Part shown: positions 1-9,427 of the stretch, piece after piece | Position numbering within the stretch: position 1 is the stretch's first letter | Layout of the letters: each line of letters begins with the position of its first letter | DNA from: Paenibacillus sp. FSL W8-0426 | Lineage (GTDB): Bacteria; Bacillota; Bacilli; Paenibacillales; Paenibacillaceae | Length of the DNA: 64,000 bases | Assembly: GCF_037969725.1 (NCBI RefSeq) | Contig: NZ_CP150203.1 | Coordinates: 4,852,001-4,916,000 of the forward strand | Reading direction: 5' to 3' | The notes under the pieces: model-generated | What the model saw: only the letters and a program-made list of their open reading frames with translations | Database searches by the model: none | What the model was told of the DNA's origin: nothing | Program-made: the position numbers and the translations under genes

Positions 1-1408
1 CTTCCTTCGGTTTGATCACTTCGGAAGTGCCGTCATTCGGATTGATGATCTCTTTGACCAAATGCGGCTCCAGCAGCTTGCCTCCATTGGCTATAGCCGA
101 GATGGCGGCCACTTGCTGGATTGGCGTTACTTGCACGAGGCCGTGTCCATACGCCGCGGCCGCGATTTCCGATTTGTACACGAGCGGTTTGATCGGTGAT
201 GCCGACTCATTGGGCAGGTCGATGCCTGTTTTGACGCCAAAACCGAAATTATCAATGTATTTCCGCAACCGATCGCCGCCGAGCATGCTGTAACCCAGAT
301 TGACGAAAGCGACGTTACTTGAACGTTTGACCCCTTCCAGGTATGAAATGCGCCCATAAGCGTGCCCATTGTCACTGATGGGATATCCGCCGATGACGAT
401 CCGTTTGGACTCAAAGGTCGCATTGGGATCGAACAGTTTTTCTTCCACGGCGCCCGCAAGCGTAACGATTTTGAACGTAGATCCCGGCTCGTAAATCGAC
501 TGGACGGCGTGATTGACAAAGTTTCTTTGATCCGAGGCATTCCAATACGTATTTGGATTAAAATCCGGCCAGTTGGCCATGCCCAGTATTTCCATCGTGT
601 TCGGATCGGCCGCAATGACGGTCATGCTGAGCGGGTTATACTTTGCCACGGCCTCTTTCATCGCTTCCTGAATGTAATACTGGATCGTATCGTCAATGGT
701 CAGCTTCAGATTGTGCCCGTTTTGCGGAGGCTGGTAGTTCTCCTTCGAATTGGGAAGCTGCACGCCCTTGGCATCCTTTTGATAATGCAAAAACCCGTCG
801 ATACCAGTAAGCTTGTCATCGTATGAGACTTCAAGCCCGTTGACAGCTTTTCCCTCGAGGTTCATATAACCAAGCAAATGGGAAGCCAGATTTTCCTCGG
901 GGTAGTATCGCTTGGATACCTGCGCCATGACGATTGCATTCTCCGCTTTGTAGTTCTCCTGCAGCTGTTTCCGCAAATCATTCACTTTGGCCGCAAGTTC
1001 GGGGCCGATCTTGAACCCTTCGCTCCGCACTTCACGCTGCTCGTAAAACTCGTCGCTGTTCGGCTTTTTCGCGGTCACCAAAGTGCGCATTTCACTTTCT
1101 TTTTTGCCCAAAATTTTGGACAGCTCGGTCGTTACCACATCTTCGATCCCGAGTTTATTGATCAATTTGGGATTGACGGAAACGATATAGGCAGGCGCAT
1201 CGGTGGCCAGAACGTTGCCATTCCGGTCCATAATCGTGCCGCGGGATGCCTTTATGGTCTTCTCCCGGTCGATCAGCGAAGAGGCTTCAGCCTGCCATGT
1301 ATCACCGTTCACCACTTGAATGAAAAAAATTCGAATGATCAGTACAAGAAAAAAGAGGGTTATACATCCCCCTATAAGCAGCGTTCGCATTTTAATTTTT
1401 TTAATCAT
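1..1408 (-). CDS. pbpB: Class B penicillin-binding protein (PBP2B/FtsI type), C-terminal part outside window
   Basis: Septal peptidoglycan transpeptidase that works at the outer face of the membrane in the divisome. About 469 N-terminal residues are visible. They show a short basic start, one membrane anchor (about residues 8-28), the PBP dimerisation region, and the start of the transpeptidase domain with the nucleophile motif S310-T-F-K313 and the SxN motif S363-S-N365. The C-terminal KTG box and any PASTA domains lie beyond position 1. The ATG at 1408 follows an AGAGGTG ribosome binding site. It lies 16 bases after ftsL in the usual mra cluster order, which favours PbpB over the related SpoVD; the visible part alone does not separate the two with certainty. 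Confidence 0.92.
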   Translation of the reverse strand, partial: MIKKIKMRTLLIGGCITLFFLVLIIRIFFIQVVNGDTWQAEASSLIDREKTIKASRGTIMDRNGNVLATDAPAYIVSVNPKLINKLGIEDVVTTELSKILGKKESEMRTLVTAKKPNSDEFYEQREVRSEGFKIGPELAAKVNDLRKQLQENYKAENAIVMAQVSKRYYPEENLASHLLGYMNLEGKAVNGLEVSYDDKLTGIDGFLHYQKDAKGVQLPNSKENYQPPQNGHNLKLTIDDTIQYYIQEAMKEAVAKYNPLSMTVIAADPNTMEILGMANWPDFNPNTYWNASDQRNFVNHAVQSIYEPGSTFKIVTLAGAVEEKLFDPNATFESKRIVIGGYPISDNGHAYGRISYLEGVKRSSNVAFVNLGYSMLGGDRLRKYIDNFGFGVKTGIDLPNESASPIKPLVYKSEIAAAAYGHGLVQVTPIQQVAAISAIANGGKLLEPHLVKEIINPNDGTSEVIKPKE

Positions 1409-1424
1409 CGGCACACCTCTTTAT

Positions 1425-1850
1425 TTACTCTGCGGAATCCGACGACTTGCCTGCATCCGTGTCACTCGCCCTGCTCGTTGAACGGGGCACGTAAATAACG
1501 TCTTTGTCGGCAGCTTCGACATACCCGAGTTTGCGCGCATTTTCGATGACCAGATTGTTAAGTCTCTCTTTTTCGACCTCCAGATCGGCGATCGTTTTTT
1601 CATTTTTTTTGATTTCCGAAGCAGCTGCTTGCGCTTGTCTGTTCAAATCGTAAATGTGCGCATATCGCCACATCAAAGCACCGCCTACAATGATGCAGAC
1701 GAGCAGGGTCGCCATGTACAAAAGCTTCTCTCGACCGGGGATGCTTGAGCGTCGCGTCACCACTTTGGTCGTTTCCTTGTAGCGCTGCTGTGACACGCGC
1801 TGTTCGGACGCTTTCTCCTTCACTGCCAGATTGCCACGTGTATATGCCAT
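1425..1850 (-). CDS. ftsL: Cell division protein FtsL
   Basis: Small bitopic divisome protein that works with DivIC/FtsB-like partners and PBP2B. The 141-residue product has a basic cytoplasmic tail (about 1-40), one transmembrane helix (about 44-62) and an extracytoplasmic coiled coil (about 70-110, repeated K/E/L heptads). The C-terminal tail is Ser/Asp rich and probably disordered. AGGAGGAG lies just before the ATG. Sequence in this family is poorly conserved, so the call rests on size, topology and its place between rsmH and pbpB. It reads as one transcription unit with both neighbours. Confidence 0.9.
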   Translation of the reverse strand: MAYTRGNLAVKEKASEQRVSQQRYKETTKVVTRRSSIPGREKLLYMATLLVCIIVGGALMWRYAHIYDLNRQAQAAASEIKKNEKTIADLEVEKERLNNLVIENARKLGYVEAADKDVIYVPRSTSRASDTDAGKSSDSAE

Positions 1851-1876
1851 GCTGAAGCTCCTCCTTCGCTATTGGT

Positions 1877-2827
1877 TTACAATTTCTCGGCTACGCGCAG
1901 CTTGGCTGAACGAGCACGTGGATTATCGGCCAGTTCCGCTTCCGTTGGAACCAGAGGTTTGCGGTTGACCAAACGAAGTACGCCTTGGCCGCCGCACACG
2001 CACAACGGGAAATCCGGAGGGCATGTGCATTTCTCCAAATAACTGCTGAATATTTGTTTGCATATCCGATCTTCAAGCGAATGGAAGGTGATGACAGATA
2101 CACGTCCGCCAGGCGCCAGACAGCGAACAGCCTGGTGCAACGCTTCCTCGAAGGCTCCCAGCTCATCATTGACGGCAATCCGCAGTGCCTGAAAACTGCG
2201 TTTGGCCGGATGACCGCCTGTGCGGCGAGCTGCGGCGGGAATCCCTTCTTTGATCAATTCGACGAGCTCGCCCGTCGTTTCGATTGGAGACTGACTACGC
2301 TTCTCCACGATAACCCTGGCGATCCGTCTTGAGAACTTTTCCTCGCCATAGGTGTACAAAATCCGGGCAATCTCCTCTTCGGGCCATTCATTGATGATCT
2401 CTTTGGCCGTCAGATACGCATCTTGGTCCATGCGCATATCGAGCGGAGCATCGTGGTTATAGCTGAACCCGCGCTCTCCCTCATCAAACTGCGGGGAAGA
2501 TACCCCCAAATCGTACAAAATGCCGTCCACTTGCGGTACGCCGTCTTTCATGGGTACGTTCAAATCTTTCAGTACCTGCTCCAGATCACGGAAATTGGTT
2601 TTGACGAGCGTCACCCGCTCTCCGTATACGGCCAGTTTCTCGCGCGCATTGTCCAATGCCCAGTCGTCCTGGTCGAGCGCTATGAGTCGCCCTTCTGGAC
2701 CCAGCTTGGATGCAATCACGGAACTATGCCCGGCACCGCCTAAAGTGCAGTCCACGTATATCCCGTCCTGCTTGATGTTTAATCCTTCTGTTGCTTCTTC
2801 TTTGAGTACGGTAATGTGGTGAAACAA
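1877..2827 (-). CDS. rsmH: 16S rRNA (cytosine1402-N4)-methyltransferase RsmH (MraW)
   Basis: Cytoplasmic SAM-dependent enzyme that methylates N4 of C1402 in the 16S rRNA decoding region. The SAM-binding loop GGAGH is at residues 30-34, and the conserved [13 protein letters not shown] and HSLEDR segments follow, with a late Cys cluster (CTCPP, CVCGG). I start it at the TTG at 2827: an AGGAGGGG site lies at the right distance and the protein then begins [10 protein letters not shown], as other family members do. The in-frame ATG at 2848 would overlap mraZ and has no such site. The predicted length, 316 residues, is normal. Confidence 0.95.
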   Translation of the reverse strand: MFHHITVLKEEATEGLNIKQDGIYVDCTLGGAGHSSVIASKLGPEGRLIALDQDDWALDNAREKLAVYGERVTLVKTNFRDLEQVLKDLNVPMKDGVPQVDGILYDLGVSSPQFDEGERGFSYNHDAPLDMRMDQDAYLTAKEIINEWPEEEIARILYTYGEEKFSRRIARVIVEKRSQSPIETTGELVELIKEGIPAAARRTGGHPAKRSFQALRIAVNDELGAFEEALHQAVRCLAPGGRVSVITFHSLEDRICKQIFSSYLEKCTCPPDFPLCVCGGQGVLRLVNRKPLVPTEAELADNPRARSAKLRVAEKL

Positions 2828-2844
2828 CCTGCACCCCTCCTGCT

Positions 2845-3282
2845 TCATAAATCAAAATTAAAATCGACCAGCTTCTCGGCGATGTCGTTGAATGCTTCTT
2901 CGGATTGATTGAAATAGTTCTCCCATATGCCTTTGCTCCAAATCTCCACCCGGTTTGACACGCCCAGAACCACGCAGTCCTTGTCCAGCTTGGCATACTC
3001 CCTGAGGTTGCCAGGCAAATTTACCCTGCCCTGTTTGTCCAATTCGCATTCGGTAGCCCCCGAGAAAAAAAACCGGGTAAACGCGCGCGCATCGGATTTC
3101 ATCAAAGGCAGTGCCTTGAGCTTCTGTTCCATGATTCCCCATTCATCCATGGGATACACGAAAAGACACTGGTCTAACCCACGTGTGACAACGAAAGAAG
3201 GCCCTAAGGATTCGCGGAATTTGGCCGGGATAATGATCCGGCCCTTGTCATCAATGCTATGTTGGAATTCCCCCATAAACAT
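2845..3282 (-). CDS. mraZ: Transcriptional regulator MraZ
   Basis: First gene of the division/cell-wall cluster. MraZ is a ring-forming protein with two AbrB-like (SpoVT-AbrB) halves, and in other bacteria it represses its own operon. Both half-repeats are visible: [18 protein letters not shown] near the start and [17 protein letters not shown] in the second half, each with the DxKGR/DxQGR core. The ATG at 3282 (MFMGEFQHS) matches the family start; a GTG at 3294 would overlap the ribosome binding site. About 145 residues, the usual size. Tandem repeats resembling MraZ boxes lie directly upstream, which suggests autoregulation. Confidence 0.95.
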   Translation of the reverse strand: MFMGEFQHSIDDKGRIIIPAKFRESLGPSFVVTRGLDQCLFVYPMDEWGIMEQKLKALPLMKSDARAFTRFFFSGATECELDKQGRVNLPGNLREYAKLDKDCVVLGVSNRVEIWSKGIWENYFNQSEEAFNDIAEKLVDFNFDL

Positions 3283-3300
3283 TGGCCCACTCACTCCTCA

Positions 3301-3340
3301 CCCATTCTCCCCACTTTGCCCCACTTTCCACCACCTAAGC
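3301..3340 (-). promoter_or_regulatory. Putative MraZ operator (tandem TGG-type boxes)
   Basis: Read on the minus strand, TGGTG, TGGGG, TGGGG and TGGGT occur about 10 bases apart (10, 10 and 9), just downstream of the predicted mraZ -10 box. Spaced TGGGN direct repeats are the known target of MraZ proteins. Binding here is inferred. Confidence 0.7.
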
Positions 3341-3368
3341 ATAATAGATTCGCAAAAAAAAATCAAAA
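3341..3368 (-). promoter_or_regulatory. Probable sigma-A promoter of the mraZ operon
   Basis: On the minus strand TTTTGA (3363-3368) and TATTAT (3341-3346) are separated by 16 bases that are mostly a T-run. It sits directly upstream of the MraZ boxes, so MraZ bound there would block early transcription. Confidence 0.5.
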
Positions 3369-3420
3369 CCCTTCTTTCCTATCTTGATTTCCCCAAATAT
3401 TCGTAATCATGAAAAAAACA

Positions 3421-3461
3421 TAAAAAACGCCCTTGATCCCGTACTCAGGACCAAAGGCGTT
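3421..3461 (-). terminator. Rho-independent terminator after ahcY
   Basis: Stem arms AACGCC (3426-3431) and GGCGTT (3456-3461), extended by inner TTG/CAA and CC/GG pairs, followed on the minus strand by a run of T. It separates ahcY from the mraZ promoter. Confidence 0.75.
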
Positions 3462-3583
3462 TCCCGGGCAGTGACTGTACGATGCCGTACATGCCACATC
3501 TACATCATTTTATACCTTTCGAACCAGATGTTCTGCAAGTAATTTCTGGTGTCTCGCGCCATGATCGATATCCCGACCCGGAA

Positions 3584-4849
3584 TCAGAACTTCCAGCTGT
3601 CCAAATACTTCTCTTGCTCCGGCGACAAGGCGTCGATCGCGATGTCAAGGCTCTCCAGCTTGTAGCTGGCGACTTGGCGGTCAATTTCATATGGCACGTT
3701 AACCACGTTTTTGCCCAAATCCGCATAATTCTCGCTTACATAGCGCAGGCCAAGAGCTTGAAGCGCAAACGTTGTGTCCATGATTTCGGCCGGGTGTCCG
3801 TCCGCCGCGCCCAGGTTGACAAGGCGTCCTTCGGCCAGAAGGTACATTTTGCGTCCATCCTTGAAGCGGTACTCCTCGATGTTGCGGCGCACGGTACGAA
3901 TCGAATCCGATCGCTTGGCCAGCTCCGGCTTGTTTACTTCCACGTCAAAGTGGCCTGCGTTGCTAAGAATGGCTCCGTCTTTCATGACATCGTAATGCTC
4001 GCCTGTAATAACGTCTTTGTTGCCCGTTACCGCGATGAAGAAATCGCCAAGCTTGGCAGCTTCCAGCATAGGCATGACCCGGAACCCATCCATATGCGCT
4101 TCCACGGCCTTGATGGGATCAATCTCGGTGACGATGACGTTCGCGCCCAGTCCTTTGGCACGCATGGCCACGCCTTTGCCGCACCAGCCATACCCCGCAA
4201 CAACGACCGTTTTTCCCGCAACAACCAGGTTGGTCGTACGGATGATTCCGTCAAATGCAGACTGTCCCGTACCGTACCGGTTATCGAACAAGTATTTGCA
4301 ATAGGCGTCATTCACCGCAACCATCGGAAATTTCAGTTCGCCTTCTTTCGCCAACGCTTTCAGACGAATAATGCCCGTTGTCGTTTCCTCTGCCCCGCCG
4401 CGAATCGTTGCGGCCAGGTCTGGCCGTTCGGATGCGAGAATGGTAGCAAAATCGCCGCCATCGTCGATAATCAGGTCCGGCTTGGCTTCAAGCGCACGAA
4501 TCTGCAGTGCTTTGAATTCCTCCGCGCCCGGATTGTGCTTTGCATAAACGGTCACTCCGTCCTCAACGAGTGCGGCGCACACATCATCCTGTGTCGACAG
4601 CGGATTGCTGTGGGTGATGGTGACTTCCGCTCCCCCCGCTTGAATGACCTTGGCCAAGTACGCCGTTTTGGCTTCAAGGTGAAGACAGATGGATACCTTA
4701 AGTCCCTTGAAAGGAAGATCCAGTTCAAACTGACGGCGAATGCGATTTAACACCGGCATGTGCGCTTCTACCCAATCGATTTTAAGATGACCTTCCGGCG
4801 CAAGCGCCATATCAGCAACAATGCTGTTCTGCAAAGCAGGTGTAGTCAT
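3584..4849 (-). CDS. ahcY: Adenosylhomocysteinase family protein (S-adenosylhomocysteine hydrolase)
   Basis: NAD-dependent cytoplasmic enzyme that splits S-adenosylhomocysteine, the by-product of methylation, to homocysteine and a nucleoside. Seen: DDGGD (129-133), GGAEETTTG (151-159), the catalytic NDAYCKYLFDNRYG block (180-193) and the NAD loop GYGWCGKG (219-226). At 421 residues it is the short bacterial/archaeal form. The substrate-site motif reads HLEAKTA (57-63) instead of the HMTxxTA form of the classical enzyme, so the base preferred may differ. It lies about 50 bases after bshC, probably in the same operon, and ends at a strong terminator. B. subtilis uses the MtnN/LuxS route instead. 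Confidence 0.93.
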   Translation of the reverse strand: MTTPALQNSIVADMALAPEGHLKIDWVEAHMPVLNRIRRQFELDLPFKGLKVSICLHLEAKTAYLAKVIQAGGAEVTITHSNPLSTQDDVCAALVEDGVTVYAKHNPGAEEFKALQIRALEAKPDLIIDDGGDFATILASERPDLAATIRGGAEETTTGIIRLKALAKEGELKFPMVAVNDAYCKYLFDNRYGTGQSAFDGIIRTTNLVVAGKTVVVAGYGWCGKGVAMRAKGLGANVIVTEIDPIKAVEAHMDGFRVMPMLEAAKLGDFFIAVTGNKDVITGEHYDVMKDGAILSNAGHFDVEVNKPELAKRSDSIRTVRRNIEEYRFKDGRKMYLLAEGRLVNLGAADGHPAEIMDTTFALQALGLRYVSENYADLGKNVVNVPYEIDRQVASYKLESLDIAIDALSPEQEKYLDSWKF

Positions 4850-4901
4850 ACCTTCATCCTCCTAAACATGTGATTGCTTCTATATCTTTTCGAGCTTTCG
4901 A

Positions 4902-6533
4902 TTACAACCGGATGACCTGATGCTGCCCGGTGAATTCGGATTGGCTTCCAATCAAACGCTCGATCCACTCTGTACCATACTGGTTCAAGTAAAATAGAAC
5001 ATTATGGACCCTCTCCTGCGGTTTGTTCATTGGGAAAAGGGAAGCCTGGATACCATTCCAGTGACGCAGCCCCGCCTCATGTTTCTCCGCAATGGCCCGA
5101 TGCGTCTGCTGCTGCATATATTGGACCTGTTCTCCAATCTTGCGCAAATTGGTTTCGCCGATTCGCCCAAGTCCGGCTTGGATTTCCGCCAATCGGTCCA
5201 GCAAGGGCCGGTACACGGTTTCTATAGCCTGTTGTGCTTTTGCAAACTCTTCCTCCACAGCCAACGTTTCCTGGCCGTCCAGCCATTGCTGCTTGCGCTC
5301 TTCAAGACGATACTGAACATCCTGAAACGAAAGACCGTATTGCTGCATATGTTTGTGGTGGATGTCTTCCAAAATGGTAAAAGAAAGACGCGGCAACAGA
5401 ATGGGCATTTGCAAACCAAACTGTCTGAAGGCTTCACGGGTCAATCCCCAATATGAAATCTCTCCATGCCCCAAAATAACGGCCAGAACCGGCAGTACAG
5501 AGTCTTGCATTAACGGCCTTGTCAGCACGTTGTTGCTGAAACGCTCCGGATGTTCGGCGAGCTCCTGAAGCAGCCGATCTTCCGTGAAGGACACCAGTCC
5601 CTTCCGATCGCCGAATAAGCCATCCTTGTAAGTTAACAACAGGCGTGCGCCCTGATGGATGTAGAACAAATTGGCCCCGTCTTCGGCAACTTCTGCCGGC
5701 ATGTCATAGCCAGCCCCCACAACCTGGGAAGCTCCTTGCAAATAAGCGTGTCGCAGCACATCGTTCTTGCGAATCATGTTCGCAAACACCGGTTGTTCCA
5801 ACGCCCGCAGTCCCTGCTCTGCCGCATCCATAAGAACAAGCCCGCTTCCTCCGAACAGGGCGGACAACATTCTGGCAAACGCATCGCTGAGATTGGAGCT
5901 GGATTCGTGAATGTCCCTAAGCAGTTTAACCAGTCCCGGTTTATGTACTGTATCAGGCAAGAGCTGTTCCACCTGCTCGATGGCATTCTTCCATTGGTCT
6001 GCATCCACATGAACGCTGCTCACCGAATCCCGTCCGCTAAATCGCCCGTGCAGCTTTACTTTGACGATGTTCCCATTGCGGTCGGGCAAGAACGTGTGAT
6101 TCACCTCGTCCCAGTCATGGTCTTCACCCGCAATCCAGAAAACGGGCACGACAGGACGCCCGAGCTTGGCTTCGGCTTCTCGTGCAGCCGCAATCACGCT
6201 GGCAGCCTTGTAAATAACGAACAACGGACCTGTAAAAAGACCGCTCTGCTGTCCGCCCGTCACAACCAGCGCACCTTGCTGGCTCAATCGTTCCAGCGAT
6301 TGACGAACTTCCGGGTGATCGTTCAAACGCCGATTATATATACTCAAGTATTCCACCAGATTCTGACGATGCACTCGCGCGTTTTCGGTTTCATCCAGCC
6401 ATTGGGCACGCGCCGAGAGATTGGAATCAAAGTGAACGTCATATTCATAAAGGGCTCTCACAGCATCACGCGAACAAATATAATCTTCAGCCAGCCGTGA
6501 TCCGCTGCGGAGCGCCTCGGGTATTCCTTTCAT
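4902..6533 (-). CDS. bshC: Bacillithiol biosynthesis cysteine-adding enzyme BshC
   Basis: Putative last enzyme of bacillithiol synthesis, adding cysteine to glucosaminyl-malate. The 543-residue product has the family landmarks: VVTGGQQSGLFTGPLFVIYKA, with a nucleotide-binding-like loop, near residue 90; FWIAGEDHDWDEVNH near 135; and a long C-terminal coiled-coil region (about 380-480). In B. subtilis the orthologue (yllA) sits just upstream of mraZ; here ahcY has come between. It is preceded by its own sigma-A-like promoter and an AGGAGGC site before the ATG. The presence of bshC implies bacillithiol as the low-molecular-weight thiol. Confidence 0.95.
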   Translation of the reverse strand: MKGIPEALRSGSRLAEDYICSRDAVRALYEYDVHFDSNLSARAQWLDETENARVHRQNLVEYLSIYNRRLNDHPEVRQSLERLSQQGALVVTGGQQSGLFTGPLFVIYKAASVIAAAREAEAKLGRPVVPVFWIAGEDHDWDEVNHTFLPDRNGNIVKVKLHGRFSGRDSVSSVHVDADQWKNAIEQVEQLLPDTVHKPGLVKLLRDIHESSSNLSDAFARMLSALFGGSGLVLMDAAEQGLRALEQPVFANMIRKNDVLRHAYLQGASQVVGAGYDMPAEVAEDGANLFYIHQGARLLLTYKDGLFGDRKGLVSFTEDRLLQELAEHPERFSNNVLTRPLMQDSVLPVLAVILGHGEISYWGLTREAFRQFGLQMPILLPRLSFTILEDIHHKHMQQYGLSFQDVQYRLEERKQQWLDGQETLAVEEEFAKAQQAIETVYRPLLDRLAEIQAGLGRIGETNLRKIGEQVQYMQQQTHRAIAEKHEAGLRHWNGIQASLFPMNKPQERVHNVLFYLNQYGTEWIERLIGSQSEFTGQHQVIRL

Positions 6534-6572
6534 GAGGTCTGCCTCCTATTCTGCTTCAAAGAGCCTTTCTTG

Positions 6573-6602
6573 ATTGTACTCAATAGTAGGCCTCTACGTC
6601 AA
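6573..6602 (-). promoter_or_regulatory. Probable sigma-A promoter of bshC-ahcY
   Basis: TTGACG (6597-6602) and TACAAT (6573-6578) on the minus strand with an 18-base spacer, about 40 bases upstream of the bshC ATG and downstream of the opp terminator. Confidence 0.65.
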
Positions 6603-6660
6603 AAGAAAGTATGCCTTGTTTCCTTAAATTCCAGCTTTAACTATGATAACAATTGAAAAC

Positions 6661-6687
6661 AAAAAACCGCCGATCGCTCGGCGGTTT
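6661..6687 (-). terminator. Rho-independent terminator of the opp operon
   Basis: Perfect 9-bp stem AACCGCCGA/TCGGCGGTT with a TCGC loop, followed on the minus strand by six T. It lies 37 bases after the fused ATPase gene. Confidence 0.88.
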
Positions 6688-6723
6688 GATTAAATCGATA
6701 ATGGCATCTGGCTTGATGACATA

Positions 6724-8493
6724 TTATACGTACGGTTCTGCTACCCAGTGCCCTTTGGATACTTCGATCAATTGGGCATTTTGCAGATTGTAAGGATCGT
6801 TTACAGGACCGCCCGAAGCATTCTGAATCGGTCCGGATTGTTCGTCCGGAAGCAAAATGCGGCGTTTGCTGCGTTCCACCTCGGGATCCGGAACCGGAAT
6901 CGCCGACAGCAGCGTTTTGGTGTAAGGGTGCACCGGATTGGAGTAAAGCTCTTCGCTTTCTGCCAGTTCCACCACTTTTCCCATGTACATTACCGCAACG
7001 CGGTCACTGATATGTTTAACCATGGAAAGATCATGCGCAATGAACAGGTAAGTCAGGCCAAGACGCTGCTGAAGTTCTTCCAGCAATTTGACGACCTGAG
7101 CCTGAATTGAAACGTCCAACGCCGACAACGGCTCGTCACAGATAATGAATTTAGGGTCTACGGCCAAGGCGCGTGCAATCCCGATCCGTTGTCTTTGACC
7201 ACCCGAGAATTCGTGCGGGTAACGCAGCGCATGGCTTGGATTCAACCCGACCAGGTCAAGCAGCTCCTCTACCCGTTTTTTCCGTTCTGCTCGGCTGGAA
7301 GCCAAACCGTGGATATCCAAAGATTCACCGATAATATCCATGACATTGAAACGCGGGTTCAACGATGCATATGGATCTTGGAAGATCATTTGCATGTCTT
7401 TGCGCATTTCTTTCATCTTGCGGGGAGACAGCTTATAAATATCCGTTCCGTTGAAGTTTACGTTTCCGCCCGATGGTTCGTACAAACGCAGAATCGTACG
7501 GCCGGTTGTCGATTTACCGCAACCCGACTCGCCTACAACGCCCAGCGTTTCCCCTTCGAAAATGTCAAAGCTCACATCATTCACGGCTTTCAGGATGTTG
7601 CCTTTGCCCAGATTGAAGTATTGTTTGAGGTTTTTAACCTGCACGAGAGGTTTATTTGCCCCTTTAACAATGCCTACCGGAGTCGGTTTTTCCTTTTTAG
7701 GCTCATCCAAACGCGGCAGGGCGTTCAGCAATTTAATCGTGTATGGATGCTGAGGATTGCTGAAAATTTCATCGGTTGTACCTGTTTCGACAACCTCGCC
7801 TTCTTTCATGACCACGACACGGTCACACATACCTGCTACGACGCCAAGGTCATGCGTAATCAGCATGATGGAAGTGCCGAGCTTTTGCTGCATGTCTTTC
7901 ATAACATCCAGAATTTGAGCCTGGATCGTTACGTCAAGCGCTGTAGTTGGTTCGTCCGCGATCAGCAATGATGGGCGGCAAGCCAAGGCAATGGCGATCA
8001 TTACACGCTGACGCATACCACCTGAAAATTGGTGCGGATAGTGCCCCATCCGGATTTCCGGGTTTTTGATGCCGACAAGCTTGAGCATTTCCAGGGCGCG
8101 GGCTTCCGCTTCCTTTTTGGACATGTTCTGATGCTTGCGAAGCACCTCGGTAATTTGTTTACCGACTTTGATCGTTGGGTTGAGCGATGTCATCGGATCT
8201 TGGAAAATCATACCGATATCTTTACCGCGAATCGCTTCCATTTCTTTATCCGTTTTATTCAATAGGCTCTGACCTTGAAAAACGATCTCTCCATTTTTAA
8301 CGATGGAAGGCGGGGAGGGGATCAGCTTCATGATGGTCTGAGCGGTAACGCTTTTACCACTACCGGACTCACCAACGATTCCCAGCGTTTCTCCTTTGCC
8401 TAATTCGAAACTAACATTTTTTACGGCATCAAATACCCCCGAGCGCGTTTTAAACGAAACGCTCAGATCTTTGACTGTTAAAATCGTCTCCAT
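6724..8493 (-). CDS. Peptide ABC transporter, fused two-domain ATP-binding protein (OppD-OppF type)
   Basis: Energises uptake of oligopeptides at the cytoplasmic face of the membrane. The 589-residue chain holds two complete ABC domains in tandem: Walker A GESGSGKS (41-48) with FSGGMRQR and Walker B LLIADEPT in the first, and GESGCGKST (about 320) with FSGGQRQR and FIICDEP in the second. Each is followed by the HPYT oligopeptide-type C-terminal segment. Usually OppD and OppF are separate; here one polypeptide supplies both sites, as in GsiA-like transporters. Last gene of the oppA-oppB-oppC-ATPase operon, 17 bases after oppC. Confidence 0.95.
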   Translation of the reverse strand: METILTVKDLSVSFKTRSGVFDAVKNVSFELGKGETLGIVGESGSGKSVTAQTIMKLIPSPPSIVKNGEIVFQGQSLLNKTDKEMEAIRGKDIGMIFQDPMTSLNPTIKVGKQITEVLRKHQNMSKKEAEARALEMLKLVGIKNPEIRMGHYPHQFSGGMRQRVMIAIALACRPSLLIADEPTTALDVTIQAQILDVMKDMQQKLGTSIMLITHDLGVVAGMCDRVVVMKEGEVVETGTTDEIFSNPQHPYTIKLLNALPRLDEPKKEKPTPVGIVKGANKPLVQVKNLKQYFNLGKGNILKAVNDVSFDIFEGETLGVVGESGCGKSTTGRTILRLYEPSGGNVNFNGTDIYKLSPRKMKEMRKDMQMIFQDPYASLNPRFNVMDIIGESLDIHGLASSRAERKKRVEELLDLVGLNPSHALRYPHEFSGGQRQRIGIARALAVDPKFIICDEPLSALDVSIQAQVVKLLEELQQRLGLTYLFIAHDLSMVKHISDRVAVMYMGKVVELAESEELYSNPVHPYTKTLLSAIPVPDPEVERSKRRILLPDEQSGPIQNASGGPVNDPYNLQNAQLIEVSKGHWVAEPYV

Positions 8494-8510
8494 AATCCCA
8501 CCTCCTATTT

Positions 8511-9425
8511 CTATTTACGTAATTTCGGATCCAGCGCATCCCGGAGTCCGTCGCCGAGCAAGTTGAAAGCAAGCATCGTCAATACCATCAGGCCGGCAGG
8601 GAACCACATCCGCCAAGGATACAGCGTCCAGCCTGTAAGAGCGTCATTGATCATCGATCCCAGGGAAGATCTCGGAGCGGATACACCCAGACCAAGGAAG
8701 CTCAGGAACGCTTCCGCAAAGATCGCATTCGGGATAGACAATGTCAGTGTAACGATAATCGGGCCAACCGCATTAGGCAGCAAATGACGGAACAACTGGC
8801 GTCCCGTGCTTGCACCCATCGAGCGTGCGGCGAGAATAAAATCTCTGTTTTTCAGCTGCATGATCTCCCCGCGAACGATCCAGGACATGCTGATCCAGCC
8901 GGTAATCGTCAATGCGATAATAATGGTCGTCAAGCTTGGCTCCAGAACGACCAGCAGCAGGATAACAACCAACATATAAGGAAGAGAGTACAAAATTTCG
9001 GAGAACTTGTTCATGATTCCGTCTACGCGTCCGCCGTAAAAACCCATGATCGCACCATAAATGACCCCGATCACAAGGTCAATCAAGGCAGCCGCCAGAC
9101 CGACCGTCAGGGATACCCGTGCACCGACCCAAGTTCTTACCCAAATATCACGGCCGAGTTCGTCCGTGCCGAACCAATGCTCTGCGCTTGGCGCCATATT
9201 GGCGTTCAACAAATCATTGGAATAATAGTTGTAGCTTGTAAAGATCGAAGTTGGACCAATGATCGAAAAAAGAACAACAAGGATGAGAACGCCCAAGCTG
9301 ATCATCGCAACTTTGTTGCTTGCCAGCCTGTACATCGCGTCTTTCCACAGCGATACGCTTTCCTGCGATTTTACCGCCGGGGCAGCATTCGCCGTTTGTG
9401 CATTTTTATTATTTGAGCCAGACAA
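8511..9425 (-). CDS. oppC: Oligopeptide ABC transporter permease OppC
   Basis: Integral membrane subunit of the peptide importer. At 304 residues, it has a hydrophilic N-terminal extension (about 1-30), the family's first helix (about 40-60), a periplasmic-side segment with HWFGTDELGRDIW typical of OppC/DppC, then five further helices and the EAA loop, about residues 195-215 (RSMGASTGRQLFRHLLPN), that docks on the ATPase. It starts two bases after oppB stops, so the pair is translationally close. A sigma factor site is not seen between them. Confidence 0.95.
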   Translation of the reverse strand: MSGSNNKNAQTANAAPAVKSQESVSLWKDAMYRLASNKVAMISLGVLILVVLFSIIGPTSIFTSYNYYSNDLLNANMAPSAEHWFGTDELGRDIWVRTWVGARVSLTVGLAAALIDLVIGVIYGAIMGFYGGRVDGIMNKFSEILYSLPYMLVVILLLVVLEPSLTTIIIALTITGWISMSWIVRGEIMQLKNRDFILAARSMGASTGRQLFRHLLPNAVGPIIVTLTLSIPNAIFAEAFLSFLGLGVSAPRSSLGSMINDALTGWTLYPWRMWFPAGLMVLTMLAFNLLGDGLRDALDPKLRK

Positions 9426-9427
9426 CG

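Noticed and set aside
3482..4750. Long plus-strand open frame opposite ahcY (422 codons)
   Set aside because: It is antisense to a full-length, motif-complete adenosylhomocysteinase and has no ribosome binding site or recognisable domain.
4850..4901. SAM or SAH riboswitch upstream of ahcY
   Set aside because: The space after bshC is about 50 bases and holds only a ribosome binding site.
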